DNA of 64,000 nt from Streptomyces sp. 1222.5 (GCF_900105245.1 NZ_FNSZ01000001.1:310001-374000), one strand, 5' to 3'. Shown: positions 9,314-18,752, numbered from the stretch's first letter. Notes: a model not told the origin generated them from the sequence alone. Numbers and translations: made by a program.

Positions 9314-10330
9314 TCAGGGCGTGAGCAGGGCCTTGATGGCGCGGCGCTCGTCCATCGCCTTGTAGCCCTCGGCGACCTGCTCCAGCGGCAGGGTGAGGTC
9401 GAAGACCTTCCCCGGGTCGATCCGGCCCGACAGGACGCGGTCGACGAGGTCGGGCAGGTACCGGCGTACGGGGGCGGGGCCGCCGCGCAGGCCGACGTGG
9501 GAGAAGAACAGCTCCTGGCCGTCGATGGCGACCTCGTGCGGTACGCCGACGAAGCCGACGTTGCCGCCGGGCCGTGCGGAGTGCAGGGCCTGCTGCATGG
9601 CCCGGGCGGTGCCGACGCACTCCAGGACGGAGTCGGCTCCGATGCCGTCGGTGAGGTCCTTGATCCGGGCGACACCCTCGTCGCCGCGCTCGGTGACGAT
9701 GTCGGTGGCACCGAATTCGAGGGCGAGCCGCCGGCGGGACTCGTGGCTGCTCATCGCGATGATCCGCTCCGCGCCCATCTCCTTCGCGGCGATCACCGCG
9801 CACAGGCCGACCGCTCCGTCGCCCACGACCACGGCGGTGGATCCGGGCCTGACCTCGGCGGCGTCGGCGGCGTACCAGCCGGTGCCCATCACGTCGGAGA
9901 CGGCCAGCAGGCCCGGCCAGTATTCCTCGCCGGGCACCTCACCGGTGGCGACCAGGGTGCCCTGGGCGTTGGGGATGCGGACGTACTCGGCCTGGCAGGT
10001 GCTCATGAACTCGCGGTTCACACAGTTCGACTGGAAGCCGTTACGACAGTTCGCGCAGGTGTTGTCCGACGTCGCGAACGAGCCGACCACGAACTGGCCC
10101 GGCCTGACCGCGGTCACCTCGGCTCCGACCTCCTCCACGAACCCGACGTACTCGTGTCCCATGGGATGCGCCGCATCGGTAGCGTCCAGGCCGCGCCAGG
10201 GCCACAGGTCGGAGCCGCACACGCACGTGACGGCCGTGCGAATGACGGCATCCGTCGGCTCGAGGATCTTCGGGTCGTCCAGGGTCTCGAAGCGCACATC
10301 GCCGGGGGCGTGGATCACTGCTCCGCGCAT
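9314..10330 (-). CDS. zinc-dependent alcohol dehydrogenase family protein
   Basis: A 338-residue medium-chain dehydrogenase. Visible features: catalytic zinc ligand Cys in the VCGSDLW motif (near 38), GHEYVGFVEEVG (zinc/His-Glu motif near 59), a structural-zinc-like CANCRNGFQSNC loop (near 92-103) and an NAD(P)-binding VVVGDGAVGLCAV Rossmann motif. It would oxidise or reduce an alcohol/aldehyde using NAD(P). The ATG at 10330 is supported by alignment with family N-termini (MRGAVIHAPGDVRFE). It is divergent from the MmyB-type regulator gene at 10590, a common arrangement in Streptomyces in which the regulator controls the oxidoreductase. Confidence 0.9.
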   Translation of the reverse strand: MRGAVIHAPGDVRFETLDDPKILEPTDAVIRTAVTCVCGSDLWPWRGLDATDAAHPMGHEYVGFVEEVGAEVTAVRPGQFVVGSFATSDNTCANCRNGFQSNCVNREFMSTCQAEYVRIPNAQGTLVATGEVPGEEYWPGLLAVSDVMGTGWYAADAAEVRPGSTAVVVGDGAVGLCAVIAAKEMGAERIIAMSSHESRRRLALEFGATDIVTERGDEGVARIKDLTDGIGADSVLECVGTARAMQQALHSARPGGNVGFVGVPHEVAIDGQELFFSHVGLRGGPAPVRRYLPDLVDRVLSGRIDPGKVFDLTLPLEQVAEGYKAMDERRAIKALLTP

Positions 10331-10589
10331 GGGGAAATCCTTACGTTCGTCGGAAGGGGGCGGGGCCGGCCCGGCCGCCGCCGTAGTGGGTGGCACGGGT
10401 CGGGGACCTGAGAGGGACGCCGTCGTCCTTCGCGCACTGCCCGGCCCGGGTACCCACCCGGGCGGCGGCGCCGCTCGGGGAGTGCCCCTTCTCCAGGTAA
10501 CCGCTCGCGCCGACGGGTAGCGAGATACCAGTGAGAGGTGTACCGGCAGTACATCCCTCCCGCAGCGATCAGGCCGTACGGTCGAAGAC

Positions 10590-11480
10590 ATGGACAACCG
10601 TGAGGAGGTCCGCGAGTTCCTCACCTCGCGGCGAGCGAAGATCACCCCGGAGCAGGTCGACCTGCCGGCCGGATCGCGACGGCGTGTGCCCGGACTGCGC
10701 AGGAGCGAGGTCGCCGCACTGGCCGACATGAGCGTCGAGTACTACGCGATACTCGAACGGGGCAACCTGGCCGGTGCCTCCCCCGCCGTCCTCGAGGCCG
10801 TCGCCCGCGCGTTGCAGCTGGACGACGCCGAGCGCGCCCATCTGCTGCATCTGGCCCAGGCCGCCGACGGCTCCGACACCCTCACCCGGCCCCGGCGCCG
10901 GTCCACCAGCCGCCAGTGGACACCGCACCGCAGCCTGCAATGGACTCTCGACGCCATCACCGCGGGGCCCGCAGTCGTGTGCAACGGCCGCACGGACGTT
11001 CTCGCCGCCAACCCGCTCGCCCGGGCCTTCTACACCGATCTGTTCGCCCATGGCGAGAACCAGGCCAACCTGGCCCGCTTCAACTTCCTCGACCCGGCCT
11101 CCCGCCACTTCTACCCCGACTGGGAACTCTTCGGCGACATGGCCGTGGCCATGCTGCGCCGCGAAGCCGGCCGGGACCCCCACGACAAAGACCTGCACGA
11201 CCTGATCGGGGAGCTCTCCACCCGCAGCAGGGATTTCCGCACCCGCTGGGGCGCGCACAACGTCCGCCGCCACGGCACCGGTACCAAACGTTTCCGTCAC
11301 CCCGCCGTCGGCGACCTCACCCTCGCCTACGAATCCCTCGACCTGGCCGCCGAACCCGGGCTCACCATGACCATCTACACCGCCGAACCCGGCTCGCCCT
11401 CCGAGGAGGGACTACGCCTGCTCGCCTCCCTGGCCGCCACCGAGAACGCCGACGCGGCAGCACAGCACCCCACCGTCTGA
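10590..11480 (+). CDS. MmyB-type helix-turn-helix transcriptional regulator
   Basis: A 296-residue regulator with an N-terminal XRE-like helix-turn-helix (about residues 5-85; VPGLRRSEVAALADMSVEYYAILERG is the core) and a C-terminal MmyB-type PAS-like ligand-binding domain (about 105-275), seen as NGRTDVLAANPLARAF and FLDPASRHFYPDWE. Relatives bind fatty-acid-like ligands. The 260-bp gap to the divergent alcohol dehydrogenase gene should contain both promoters, so that operon is the likely target. Length is typical. Confidence 0.9.
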   Translation: MDNREEVREFLTSRRAKITPEQVDLPAGSRRRVPGLRRSEVAALADMSVEYYAILERGNLAGASPAVLEAVARALQLDDAERAHLLHLAQAADGSDTLTRPRRRSTSRQWTPHRSLQWTLDAITAGPAVVCNGRTDVLAANPLARAFYTDLFAHGENQANLARFNFLDPASRHFYPDWELFGDMAVAMLRREAGRDPHDKDLHDLIGELSTRSRDFRTRWGAHNVRRHGTGTKRFRHPAVGDLTLAYESLDLAAEPGLTMTIYTAEPGSPSEEGLRLLASLAATENADAAAQHPTV

Positions 11481-11759
11481 CAGCACCGCCCGCGAGGTCA
11501 CGGCACATGCGTGCTCGAAGGCCACCGCGAGCAGAAGGAGACGTAGTGTCAGAGGGGGGCTCAATCAGGGCCGCCACGACTTCTCCGGACCAGGGAGCTT
11601 GCACAACTCGTTCGAAGAGCCTGCCGGCGAGATCGACGTCGACCGCTCGCATGAGAGGCCGGCAGGCTCACGGGCAGTGTGAGGTGGTGCGACGTGGCGT
11701 CGGAGGGTCGGGATCGCTGGACGCGGTCGGGCGTCGGGCTGCGCTGTGTTTCCCGGGGT

Positions 11760-12410
11760 GAGGAGCGGTGGAACTGGTTGTTCGTTCCGGGCCGTCCGGA
11801 CCTCGGGTCGGAGTCCGGAGTCCGTACGGGGACTGACACGTGCAGCCGACGTGCCGAATACGGTGTTGCTGGTCGATCTGCGTCCGTTGCCGAGCTGGAA
11901 GGCAAGGTCGCCGGACTGTGCCTGGTCAGCAGCGCCCCGCACGCGGGATGGCGGCAGGCGTTCGGCAAGTGGGCCGAAGCGCGTCCGATCCACGGCCTGG
12001 ACGAGGTGGCCGCAGCCTACGCGCGGGACCCGAGTGACGAATCCTCGCGTCGGTTGACTCTTGCCGCCGCGGAGTGGAACTTCACGCCTGACGGACTCGC
12101 CGCAGGCCCTGCCGTGCTCGACGATCTGCCCCACTGCCAGGACGCGGTTGCCTGGGCGGACGCTCACTTCGACGACATCTACCAGGCCCGGTGGAAACCT
12201 CGGAGCGGCGAGCCCGCAACGCTGATCGTGAGCGGCGCCGAGGATCACGTGGTCGACCAGAGTCTCTGGTCGGAGGACGCCGCTTTCGACCATCCCCGCG
12301 TGCTGCGGCGCACGATCGAAGGCGGAGGCCACTTCCCGTGGATCGAGAAACCCGAAGCAGTCCGCTCCGCCTTCGCCGACCTGACAGCCCTTGTGGACGG
12401 GCACCGGTGA
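11760..12410 (+). pseudogene. decayed alpha/beta hydrolase
   Basis: Residues of an alpha/beta-hydrolase are spread over two frames. WNWLFVPGRPDLGSES (from about 11769) is the oxyanion-hole beginning with the usual GGPG altered to GRPD. The continuation GLTRAADVPNTVLLVDL is in the +1 frame. From about 11900 the first frame resumes with GKVAGLCLVSSAPHAGW and runs to the end with the acid GAEDHV and His GGGHFPW motifs. The nucleophile-elbow region (GxSxG) between is missing, implying a deletion of roughly 60-90 residues as well as a frameshift. The product cannot be an active hydrolase. Confidence 0.7.
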
Positions 12411-12417
12411 AAAACCG

Positions 12418-12941
12418 TCAAGGCGCGGCTCGGCAGGACGAACGAACGGAGGTGTTCGTCGCGGGCCGCGACGAGGCGCAGTGCCCGCCGTGCGGCTGGC
12501 GTGACCGTGCCGATGCGCGGGAATCCGCGAAGGACCTCGCCCAAGTCGCCGTAGTGGTCGTCGTCCCCGGTGAAGCGCACGACGACCTGCTCCAGCACCG
12601 CCAGGGTGGCCCCGGATCGCCGGTGATCGCCCACAGGGTGACCGCCGCCGCCACCCTCCCGTACTCGGCGTTCTCCGTGATTTCGCGCACCCGTCCGGCG
12701 TGCGCCGCAGTGGCGGGGCCGAAGTCGGACAGGAAGGACCGGTCCGCAGGGCGGCGCCTGCTCGTCGTACCCCCCTTGGGAGCCGCAAAGCGGTGCCGTC
12801 GTCATCCCCCGCGATGCGCCACGCGGCCCACGCCGTCTTGCGGTGGTTGCCCGGGTGGTCGAGGACGATCGCGCCGCGCACGGCGCCCGCCGTCGAGGGT
12901 GCACCGGGACCCATCGCCAGCAGCACGTCGACCACACGCAA
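12418..12941 (-). pseudogene. decayed HEAT-repeat protein fragment
   Basis: Three frames of the minus strand each carry protein-like stretches that join only with frameshifts: AIVLDHPGNHRKTAWAAWRI from the 5' end (12941), then REITENAEYGRVAAAVTLWA, then VLEQVVVRFTGDDDHYGDLG. The repeated helix-rich pattern 'A..LW.ITGD' and the DDDHYGDL motif resemble HEAT-repeat proteins of Streptomyces. At least two frameshifts are needed and both ends seem lost. Low-certainty family call, but the broken coding pattern is clear. Confidence 0.45.
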
Positions 12942-13741
12942 CGAGTAGCGCGTGTGTGGAAGCAGCTCTCAGCCTGCGTGAACAGCGCGCCCGCGAACGC
13001 AGCTTGCGGCGTGCTACCCGGGTAGTGCCGAGTGCACCGGGCAGCGCAAACCCGGGTGCAGTGTGTCGTACCCGGAGACGATCCGGATCGCGACAGTGGA
13101 GCACCACCGTCGTCGAAAAGGACAATGCATGCCGGGGCTGACGACCGCTCGGCGACGAGCGCGCGGAGCTGCCGCGGTAGGTGTAGGTGCAGTCGCCACA
13201 GTCATGATCCGACGCAGCGCCCGGAGGCGCGGCGAGTCGCTTGGTCGTCAGGCGCCACCCACAAGCGCGAACGAGAACGCGCGCGTAGCCGGGACGGTGG
13301 CTGCGCTGCACGTCGAACAGCACGCGAAGGGCAGGTGGTTGGTCTTCCTCGCGTACGGACCGTTGGCGGCCGCGACCAGGCGCGCTTCGTGAACCACGCG
13401 CCCGTGACGCAGGACGCCGCGCAGCACTTCGGCGCTTCCATCGGCGCGATCGGCTGGCTGTCCCAGGTCTTCACGCTGATCTGCCGGCGGGATTTCCTCG
13501 CGAGCGCGGCCCGGGCACCATCGCCGCCCTGGGCCCGGCTCTCGACGAGGCCATCGCCGAACTGCGCTACGAATCCGGGGCCACCGTCCGGTCACCTACA
13601 TGCGCGGGAACCGCGCAGGAGAAGATCGTATCTGACAGGGCGGTATGCCACCGCCGACGGATGGAGCCCACGCGTCGCCGGTCCGGCGGGGCACTCGGGG
13701 CCTCCGGCGTGGTGGCACTTCGGAGATTGGAGACACCCCCC
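12942..13741. other. degenerate region before the protease gene
   Basis: About 800 bp with no intact gene. On the plus strand, 13270-13600, coding-like pieces in different frames read VAALHVEQHAKGRWLVFLAY, then FGASIGAIGWLSQVFTLI, then GPALDEAIAELRYESGATV. These look like parts of one frameshifted protein that I cannot name. The protease promoter must lie at the right end. Confidence 0.35.
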
Positions 13742-14635
13742 ATGCGTCTTTCCACCGCCTACAGAACCACGTCACGGCGGATCGCCTCCGCCGCTGTCGC
13801 AGCCGGCACGGTCGTCGGACTCCTCGGCACGTTCACCGCGGCAGCCGACGCGGCGACAGGAGCACACCCCGCCCGCCCGAACCGTCCCATCATCGGCGGC
13901 ACCGAGAAGCCTGTCGGCTCCTACCCGTTCATGGCGGCGTTGCTGACCAAGGGCCGGGGCAACCCGCAGGACCGGCAGTTCTGCGGTGGCAGCCTGCTGG
14001 CACCGGACATCGTCATGACAGCTGCGCACTGCGTCATCGACGCACCGCCCAAGCAGCTCGAGACGGTCGTCGGCCGCACCGTGCTGTCCAAGAAGAACCA
14101 GGGCCACCTGCGCAACGTCACCGACGTAGTCGTCCACCCCCGCTACGCCCGGGGGCAGGAGGCGTACGACATCGCGTTCCTGATGTTGGACAAGCCCGTG
14201 ACCGGTACCGCGCCGGTCAACTTGCCGACCGCTGGCACAGATGCTCTCATCCGCCCGGGCGCCAAGGCGACCGTTATCGGCTGGGGCAACACCGACACCG
14301 AAGTGCCGCACTACCCCGACCGGATACGCGCGGTGGACGTCCCGATCGTGTCGCACATCGAGTGCAAGGCGTCCTACCCGGACTACGACAAGAAGGTCAA
14401 CGTCTGCGCCGGCGTCGAGGGCAAGGACTCCTGCCAGGGCGACAGCGGCGGCCCGATGTTCCGCAAGCTGCCGGGCCGCCGCGGGGTCTACCAGACGGGA
14501 ATCGTTTCGTACGGCGACGGCTGCGCCTCCCAGGGCGCTCCGGGCGTGTACACGTACACCGGTTCGTCCAAGCTGTGGGACACCCTGAGCGAGTCCGCGA
14601 AGGGCAAGAAGCTGAAGCAGTTGCTCGGCCGCTGA
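13742..14635 (+). CDS. secreted trypsin-like serine protease (S1 family)
   Basis: A 297-residue secreted protease. A signal peptide (basic start, hydrophobic 15-32, cleavage likely after ADAAT/ADA near 37) is followed by a short propeptide and the mature N-terminus IIGGTEKPVG (50-59). The catalytic triad is intact: His96 in TAAHC, Asp143 in YDIAFLML, Ser235 in GDSGGP. CGGSLL and the paired cysteines support a disulfide-bonded fold. Residues around DSCQGDSGGP place an Asp at 229, which favours trypsin-like Lys/Arg specificity. ATG 13742 with GGAG upstream gives the best signal peptide; an upstream ATG at 13661 would spoil it. Confidence 0.92.
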   Translation: MRLSTAYRTTSRRIASAAVAAGTVVGLLGTFTAAADAATGAHPARPNRPIIGGTEKPVGSYPFMAALLTKGRGNPQDRQFCGGSLLAPDIVMTAAHCVIDAPPKQLETVVGRTVLSKKNQGHLRNVTDVVVHPRYARGQEAYDIAFLMLDKPVTGTAPVNLPTAGTDALIRPGAKATVIGWGNTDTEVPHYPDRIRAVDVPIVSHIECKASYPDYDKKVNVCAGVEGKDSCQGDSGGPMFRKLPGRRGVYQTGIVSYGDGCASQGAPGVYTYTGSSKLWDTLSESAKGKKLKQLLGR

Positions 14636-15380
14636 TCCGGCGCAAGGGTGGGCCCGGGTGACCGGCTGCCCGCCCCAGCGATACGTCCCGGGACCGGCAG
14701 GAGTGGTATCAGCGCTTTCACTCCCGCCGGCACGGAACCTTCACCCTCACCGCCTCCTCAAGACACTGCACGCGATCCCCCATTGCCCAAGGACGGTCCG
14801 CAGCGTGCTGGCCGATGGAGGCGTACCACTCAGGCCGGAAGGGACGGTCCAGGACAGCCACGCAGGGGCAACTTTCGGCACGAAAGGACACACGCACCGT
14901 GCAGCGGCCGCTGCTCCGATCCGATCACGCCGTATCAAGGACTAACCGGGCGACGCGGCTGCAAGTCGCGTCCCGACAGGCCACGGCAACCTTCACTGGG
15001 CCAACCTCACCCAGGCGCCCCTGGTCTTCCTCGACCGGGAGAAGTGGGGGCGCCTGCCCATCAGCTACGACCTCGGCTTTTCGGGTGGATGGGACTGGCG
15101 ACCGTATGGACGCCGACACTCGACGACAGCAGTCATGTCCTTTTGGGCGTCCGCCATCTCCGACGAGGCCGACACGCGCAGCCAGGCAAGTCGAAGGCGC
15201 TGGGCAGCACGATTGACCCGCTTCTGCCCTTTGCAGGGCCTCTCACCGACCGGCCCTCGACACGCATTTGAACAGTCCGCAGAGCCAGGGCCACCTGTCC
15301 CCTCACTACTGACTGCCGTGTTGACACGATCTCGTTGGCGGAGCTGCCTAGGCAACCCTGCCTCTCCGACTTGCTGACGA
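14636..15380. other. degenerate intergenic region
   Basis: About 750 bp between the protease gene and the convergent hypothetical gene. The only recognisable content is the phosphotransferase relic at 14961-15125; the rest shows no protein-like frame. Confidence 0.4.
14961..15125 (+). pseudogene. relic of an aminoglycoside/choline phosphotransferase-like protein
   Basis: A short frame reads GHGNLHWANLTQAPLVFLDR followed by KWGRLPISYDLGF. This matches the catalytic loop of APH-like kinases, normally HGDLHWANL...LDWE.WG..P.G.D. The catalytic Asp is Asn here, and the Trp after LD is Arg. Nothing of the rest of the kinase domain is nearby, so this is a decayed fragment. Confidence 0.55.
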
Positions 15381-15860
15381 TCACTCAATGCCAAGGGCCC
15401 CGAAGCCTAGGTCTTCACGCATGAGACGACGCATCTGAGCCATGGCCGTGCGACGCGTTCCTATCAGCGACGCTTCCTCGGCGGAGCCGACTGCCGTCCC
15501 CCTGGCGTAAGCGTCGCGTATCGCGCGCAGGCGATGAAACGCCTCATTACTCGCCGCTACAACCTGCGGCGGGCCCACGAGCCAGAGGCGCTCGCTGGCT
15601 GTATAGAGTCCGGTGCCACGGACGGCCTCCCTCACAGCCGCGTCACGCGCCGACTCGGACCTGTGATCGCCCAGGGCAACGGCCCGCATCTCCTCTCCTG
15701 CCGCTTTGAGAGCGGACACGAACTCCGTGTACACCTCGCGCCGTACTTCCAGCGCGTGCCTGCCCTCCTCCCGGCGCCACCGGTTGCGATCGGCGATCAA
15801 CGTGGCTGTGATACCGATGACGGCACCGGTCAGTGTCGAGAGAAGCGACATCCAATCCAT
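15381..15860 (-). CDS. hypothetical membrane-anchored protein
   Basis: A 159-residue protein with one N-terminal hydrophobic segment (LLSTLTGAVIGITATLIA, residues 5-22) followed by RNRWRREEGR and a long helical, charged C-terminal part rich in Glu, Arg and Ala. This pattern, a short N-terminal anchor and cytosolic helices beginning with RR.xREVYxxF, is common in small Streptomyces hypotheticals of unknown role. The start ATG gives the anchor. No neighbour suggests a function. Confidence 0.65.
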   Translation of the reverse strand: MDWMSLLSTLTGAVIGITATLIADRNRWRREEGRHALEVRREVYTEFVSALKAAGEEMRAVALGDHRSESARDAAVREAVRGTGLYTASERLWLVGPPQVVAASNEAFHRLRAIRDAYARGTAVGSAEEASLIGTRRTAMAQMRRLMREDLGFGALGIE

Positions 15861-16400
15861 GTGCCGCAGCTTGACTCAACTCGTGCACCGGCACCAGTGG
15901 CTCTCACCACGGAAGCGGGCGCAGTAGTCCTCGGGAATAGTGGGAGTCGTCATCAGTGGACCTCGCTGAGCCCGCAGGACTTCCCTTGCAACGCATCCCG
16001 CATCCACCGAAGCACCTCGCAGACCTTCGCGAATGCTCCACCTGGCCGGAGGTAAGCGCCGCGGGCGCTGCCACGTCCCTGAGCTTCGCGCGGCTCAGGG
16101 ACGCGGGCACGCGGCGGCCGACGCGTCGGCAAAGGACGGGCCGCCTGTTCCCTCACACCTCTACGAGGAGGAGGAACCTGTCGAGAAGGTGTGGCGGACG
16201 TTTTGACAATCTGCTTGCCGCGGCTGACGAGCTGAGCCATGGACGCCTCGGGCACTAGGGCCTGTCCGATGGGTCCGAAACCGATTCAGTGCCTGTTTCG
16301 CATTTCCTGACCCGTGTCAGTGGCTCGCGCTCCGCAACGCGGTCGGGGCTGCTGGTCCGCTGACGTCACAAAGCCGGCGAGGATTGCGGCCAAAGCCGGG
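15861..16400. other. intergenic region with an IS-end-like motif
   Basis: About 540 bp between the membrane protein gene and the TetR gene's 3' end. A minus-strand frame near 15960-16050 (AKVCEVLRWMRDALQGKS) looks weakly protein-like but has no credible start or family. An insertion-sequence-end-like motif lies at 16258. Confidence 0.35.
16258..16277 (+). repeat. IS-end-like sequence GGGCCTGTCCGATGGGTCCG
   Basis: Closely resembles the outer end of the IS5-family element at 20224-20242 (GGGCCTGTCCGACGAGTCG) but points the same way as the second motif at 18699. It may be a solo end left by an earlier insertion or the far end of a larger element enclosing the TetR/SDR module. Confidence 0.45.
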
Positions 16401-16991
16401 TCACGAGCTGGACGCCGATCCGTCCGCTCCGTACCGGAGGCCGTCGAGGAGCAGGTCGAGGAGGCGTCCGGCCCGTTCGCGCTGGTCCGGAGCGCTGGTG
16501 ATCAGCCCGATGCCGGCCAGGTTGAAGCCGACATCGAAGGGGTCGATGCCCGGGCGCAGGAGACCGGCGTCGGCGCCGGCGTGCAGCAGGGTGCCCAGCG
16601 CGGTGGCGAGCTTGTCGAGGGTTTCGGCGAAGGGGTCCGCACCGGATGCGGCCGCGGCCCGCAGTGCGTCCGCCATGCCCTGCTTGGCAGTGAGGTAGTC
16701 GATGAAGTCGTCCATCCACAGGCGGATCGCCCGGTCCGGCGCATGGTCGGCGAGGAGGTTCGTGGCGCTGTCGCAGACACGGGCCAGCTCGTTGCGGTAG
16801 GCCGCCTCGATGAGTGCCTCGCGTGTGGGGAAGTGGCGGTAAAGCGTGGCCGAGCCGACGCCCGCGGCTTTGGCGATGGTGTCGATCGCGACGTCCGGGC
16901 CTTTCTCGGAGAAGGCGCGTACGGCCGCTTCGAGGATGCGCTCGCGGTTGCGGCGGGCATCGGCGCGCAACACGCTCGGCTTGGTGGTCAA
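16401..16991 (-). CDS. TetR/AcrR family transcriptional repressor
   Basis: A 196-residue TetR regulator. The N-terminal helix-turn-helix (about 12-58) is clear: RERILEAAVRAFSEKG followed by TIAKAAGVGSATLYRHFPTR. The C-terminal ligand and dimer domain is variable, as usual. It is divergent from the SDR gene, and the intervening 130 bp contains two 20-bp palindromic sites, its probable operators, so it likely represses both itself and the SDR/NTF2-like operon. Length is normal. Confidence 0.9.
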   Translation of the reverse strand: MTTKPSVLRADARRNRERILEAAVRAFSEKGPDVAIDTIAKAAGVGSATLYRHFPTREALIEAAYRNELARVCDSATNLLADHAPDRAIRLWMDDFIDYLTAKQGMADALRAAAASGADPFAETLDKLATALGTLLHAGADAGLLRPGIDPFDVGFNLAGIGLITSAPDQRERAGRLLDLLLDGLRYGADGSASSS

Positions 16992-17028
16992 GGCTGCTCC
17001 CTTCGTCAGGGGATCAGTCTATCTGGAC

Positions 17029-17080
17029 AACCGGGGAGTTCCCCGGTTACCGTCATGACTAACCGGGGAACTCCCCGGTT
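17029..17080. promoter_or_regulatory. paired TetR operators forming a 52-bp inverted repeat
   Basis: Site 1 (17029-17048) is AACCGGGGAGTTCCCCGGTT and site 2 (17061-17080) is its exact reverse complement, separated by 12 nt containing GTCATGAC. Each site has 9-bp arms AACCGGGGA/TCCCCGGTT around a 2-nt centre. The position between divergent TetR and SDR genes fits TetR operators; binding is inferred. Confidence 0.8.
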
Positions 17081-17122
17081 ACGGCGTTGCTCGTGACGCT
17101 TCACGCGCAAGGAATGGCGATC

Positions 17123-18076
17123 ATGACAGCACAGCAGCCCATCGGTTCCGGCTTCGGGGCCCGCAGCACCACGGCCGACGTCCTGGCCGGCCTCGACCTC
17201 ACCGGAAAGCTCGCAGTCGTGACCGGCGGTAGTTCCGGACTGGGGCTGGAGACCACACGCGCCCTGCGGGGCGCCGGCGCGACTGTCGTCGCAGCCGTCC
17301 GCCGTCCGGAAGCGGCCGCGGAAGCCTTCACCGCAGTGGACGGGGTCGAGGTGCGCCGTCTCGACCTGGGCGACCAGGCCAGCGTGCACACCTTCGCGGA
17401 CGAGTTCCTGGCAAGCGGCCGCAGCATCGACATCCTCATCAACAACGCCGGCGTGATGGCCCTGCCCGAGACCCGCCTCGGACCCGGCTGGGAGGCGCAG
17501 TTCGCCACCAACCACCTGGGCCACTACACACTCACGAACCGGCTGTGGCCCGCCCTGGCAGCCGACGGCGGCGCGCGCGTGGTCGCGCTCAGCTCTGCCG
17601 GACACCGTTATTCGCCGATCCGCTGGGACGACGTCATGTTCGCAAACGACTATGACAAGGCCGTCGCCTACGGGCAGTCCAAAACCGCGATCGCGCTGTT
17701 CGCCGTCCACCTCGACGCGCTCGGCCGCGAGCGCCAGGTGCGGGCCTTCGCCGTCGCCCCCGGTGCCGTCATGACCCCGCTCCAGCGGCACATGACCCGC
17801 GAGGAGATGATCGCCTTCGGCTGGATCGACGACCAGGGCAACACGGCCCCCAGTTTCAAGACCCCCGAACAGGGTGCCGCTACTCAGGTCTGGGCGGCCG
17901 CCTCCCCGCAGCTGGCCCACACCGGCGGCGTCTACCTGAACGACTGCGACATCGCCCCGCTCTCCCAGGACGACGCACCCGGAGTACGGCCCTACGCGGT
18001 CGACCCCGAACAGGCCGCACGCCTGTGGACCCTGTCCGCCCAGCTGACCGGCACCAACGCGTTCGCGAACCGGTGA
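17123..18076 (+). CDS. short-chain dehydrogenase/reductase (WW-oxidoreductase-like)
   Basis: A 317-residue SDR. Cofactor motif TGGSSGLG at 34-41, the NNAG motif in LINNAGVM, an N-H-L-G-H segment (ATNHLGHYTLT), the active-site Ser in ALSSAGH and a YGQSK catalytic Tyr/Lys pair are all present, so it should be an active NAD(P)-dependent oxidoreductase of the retinol-dehydrogenase/WWOX-like type. The ATG at 17123 has AAGGA 9 nt upstream and is preferred over 17087 and 17114. It is the first gene after the double TetR operator and probably co-transcribed with the NTF2-like gene 70 bp downstream. Substrate unknown. Confidence 0.9.
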   Translation: MTAQQPIGSGFGARSTTADVLAGLDLTGKLAVVTGGSSGLGLETTRALRGAGATVVAAVRRPEAAAEAFTAVDGVEVRRLDLGDQASVHTFADEFLASGRSIDILINNAGVMALPETRLGPGWEAQFATNHLGHYTLTNRLWPALAADGGARVVALSSAGHRYSPIRWDDVMFANDYDKAVAYGQSKTAIALFAVHLDALGRERQVRAFAVAPGAVMTPLQRHMTREEMIAFGWIDDQGNTAPSFKTPEQGAATQVWAAASPQLAHTGGVYLNDCDIAPLSQDDAPGVRPYAVDPEQAARLWTLSAQLTGTNAFANR

Positions 18077-18146
18077 CACGACGGCATAGCGCACTCCCCT
18101 CCAAGAAGCCCGCACCTGAAATCTCTGCAAGAAGGGTCACGAAATC

Positions 18147-18566
18147 ATGACGCACACCGATCTGGCCGCCGTCGCGAACGAAGCACAGGCATGGTTCGAC
18201 AGCTACGTCGAGACGTTCATCGGACTGGCAGCAAAGGGGAGCACCGATCCCGTGCCGCTCCTCGACTACTTCTCGGTGCCGATCAGCATGACCACGGGCA
18301 CGGCCCACACCGCTCTCACCTCCACCGAGGCGCTCTCCCAGGGACTCGCACACGAGCTGCGCGCACTGCGCGACGCCGACTACGGGGGCAGCAAGGCCCT
18401 CGGCCCGGTGGTGCGCGTGCTCAACGAGCGGGCCGCGCAAATCGAGGTGACCTGGGCGCGCCAGGACAGCCAGGGGCGGGAGTTCCAGCGTGTCCGTGTG
18501 CTCTACCTGGCCGCCCGTACCGACGCGGGATGGCGGACGGTCGCCTCCGTGATCCTGGCCAGCTGA
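18147..18566 (+). CDS. NTF2/SnoaL-like small protein
   Basis: A 139-residue cytosolic protein. The composition and the alternation of an N-terminal helix (AQAWFDSYVETFIGLAAK), a middle block with YFSVPISMTT, and beta-strand-rich C-terminal sequence (QIEVTWARQD...FQRVRVLYLAART..GWRTVASVIL) suggest the cone-shaped NTF2/SnoaL fold. It probably acts with the SDR upstream in one TetR-regulated transcript, perhaps as an isomerase, a binding protein or simply a stress-associated partner. Family call is by pattern only. Confidence 0.65.
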   Translation: MTHTDLAAVANEAQAWFDSYVETFIGLAAKGSTDPVPLLDYFSVPISMTTGTAHTALTSTEALSQGLAHELRALRDADYGGSKALGPVVRVLNERAAQIEVTWARQDSQGREFQRVRVLYLAARTDAGWRTVASVILAS

Positions 18567-18698
18567 CGAAGCACATTGCCCGCGCGGTCCCCCGCGGTGC
18601 GCTCGCCAGTCAGCGAGGCGACAGGACCCCGCCACAAGATCGCCAACGCGACAGTACGTGCTGATCGATGTCACGTCGATGCTCGTCCCCACGGCTTA

Positions 18699-18717
18699 GG
18701 GGCTATCCGGTGGGTCG
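18699..18717 (+). repeat. second IS-end-like sequence
   Basis: GGGGCTATCCGGTGGGTCG, preceded by CTTA. With those flanking bases it matches the inverted complement of 20224-20246 at 17 of 23 positions. If it is the left end of the IS5-family element, the element spans 18699-20242 and carries the 18753-19304 gene as a passenger. Confidence 0.45.
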
Positions 18718-18752
18718 GCGGGGATTCCTTGCCTGCCTTCTAGGCCGGCGCC

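Noticed and set aside
9245..10411. 388-codon plus-strand frame
   Set aside because: Antisense to the alcohol dehydrogenase and cupin genes; no protein-like pattern.
15953..16255. 100-codon minus-strand frame with AKVCEVLRWMRDALQGKS
   Set aside because: Only one short stretch looks protein-like and no start or family is convincing; left as intergenic.
17006..18130. 374-codon minus-strand frame opposite the SDR gene
   Set aside because: Shadow of the SDR coding strand; the real gene carries clear TGGSSGLG and YxxxK motifs.
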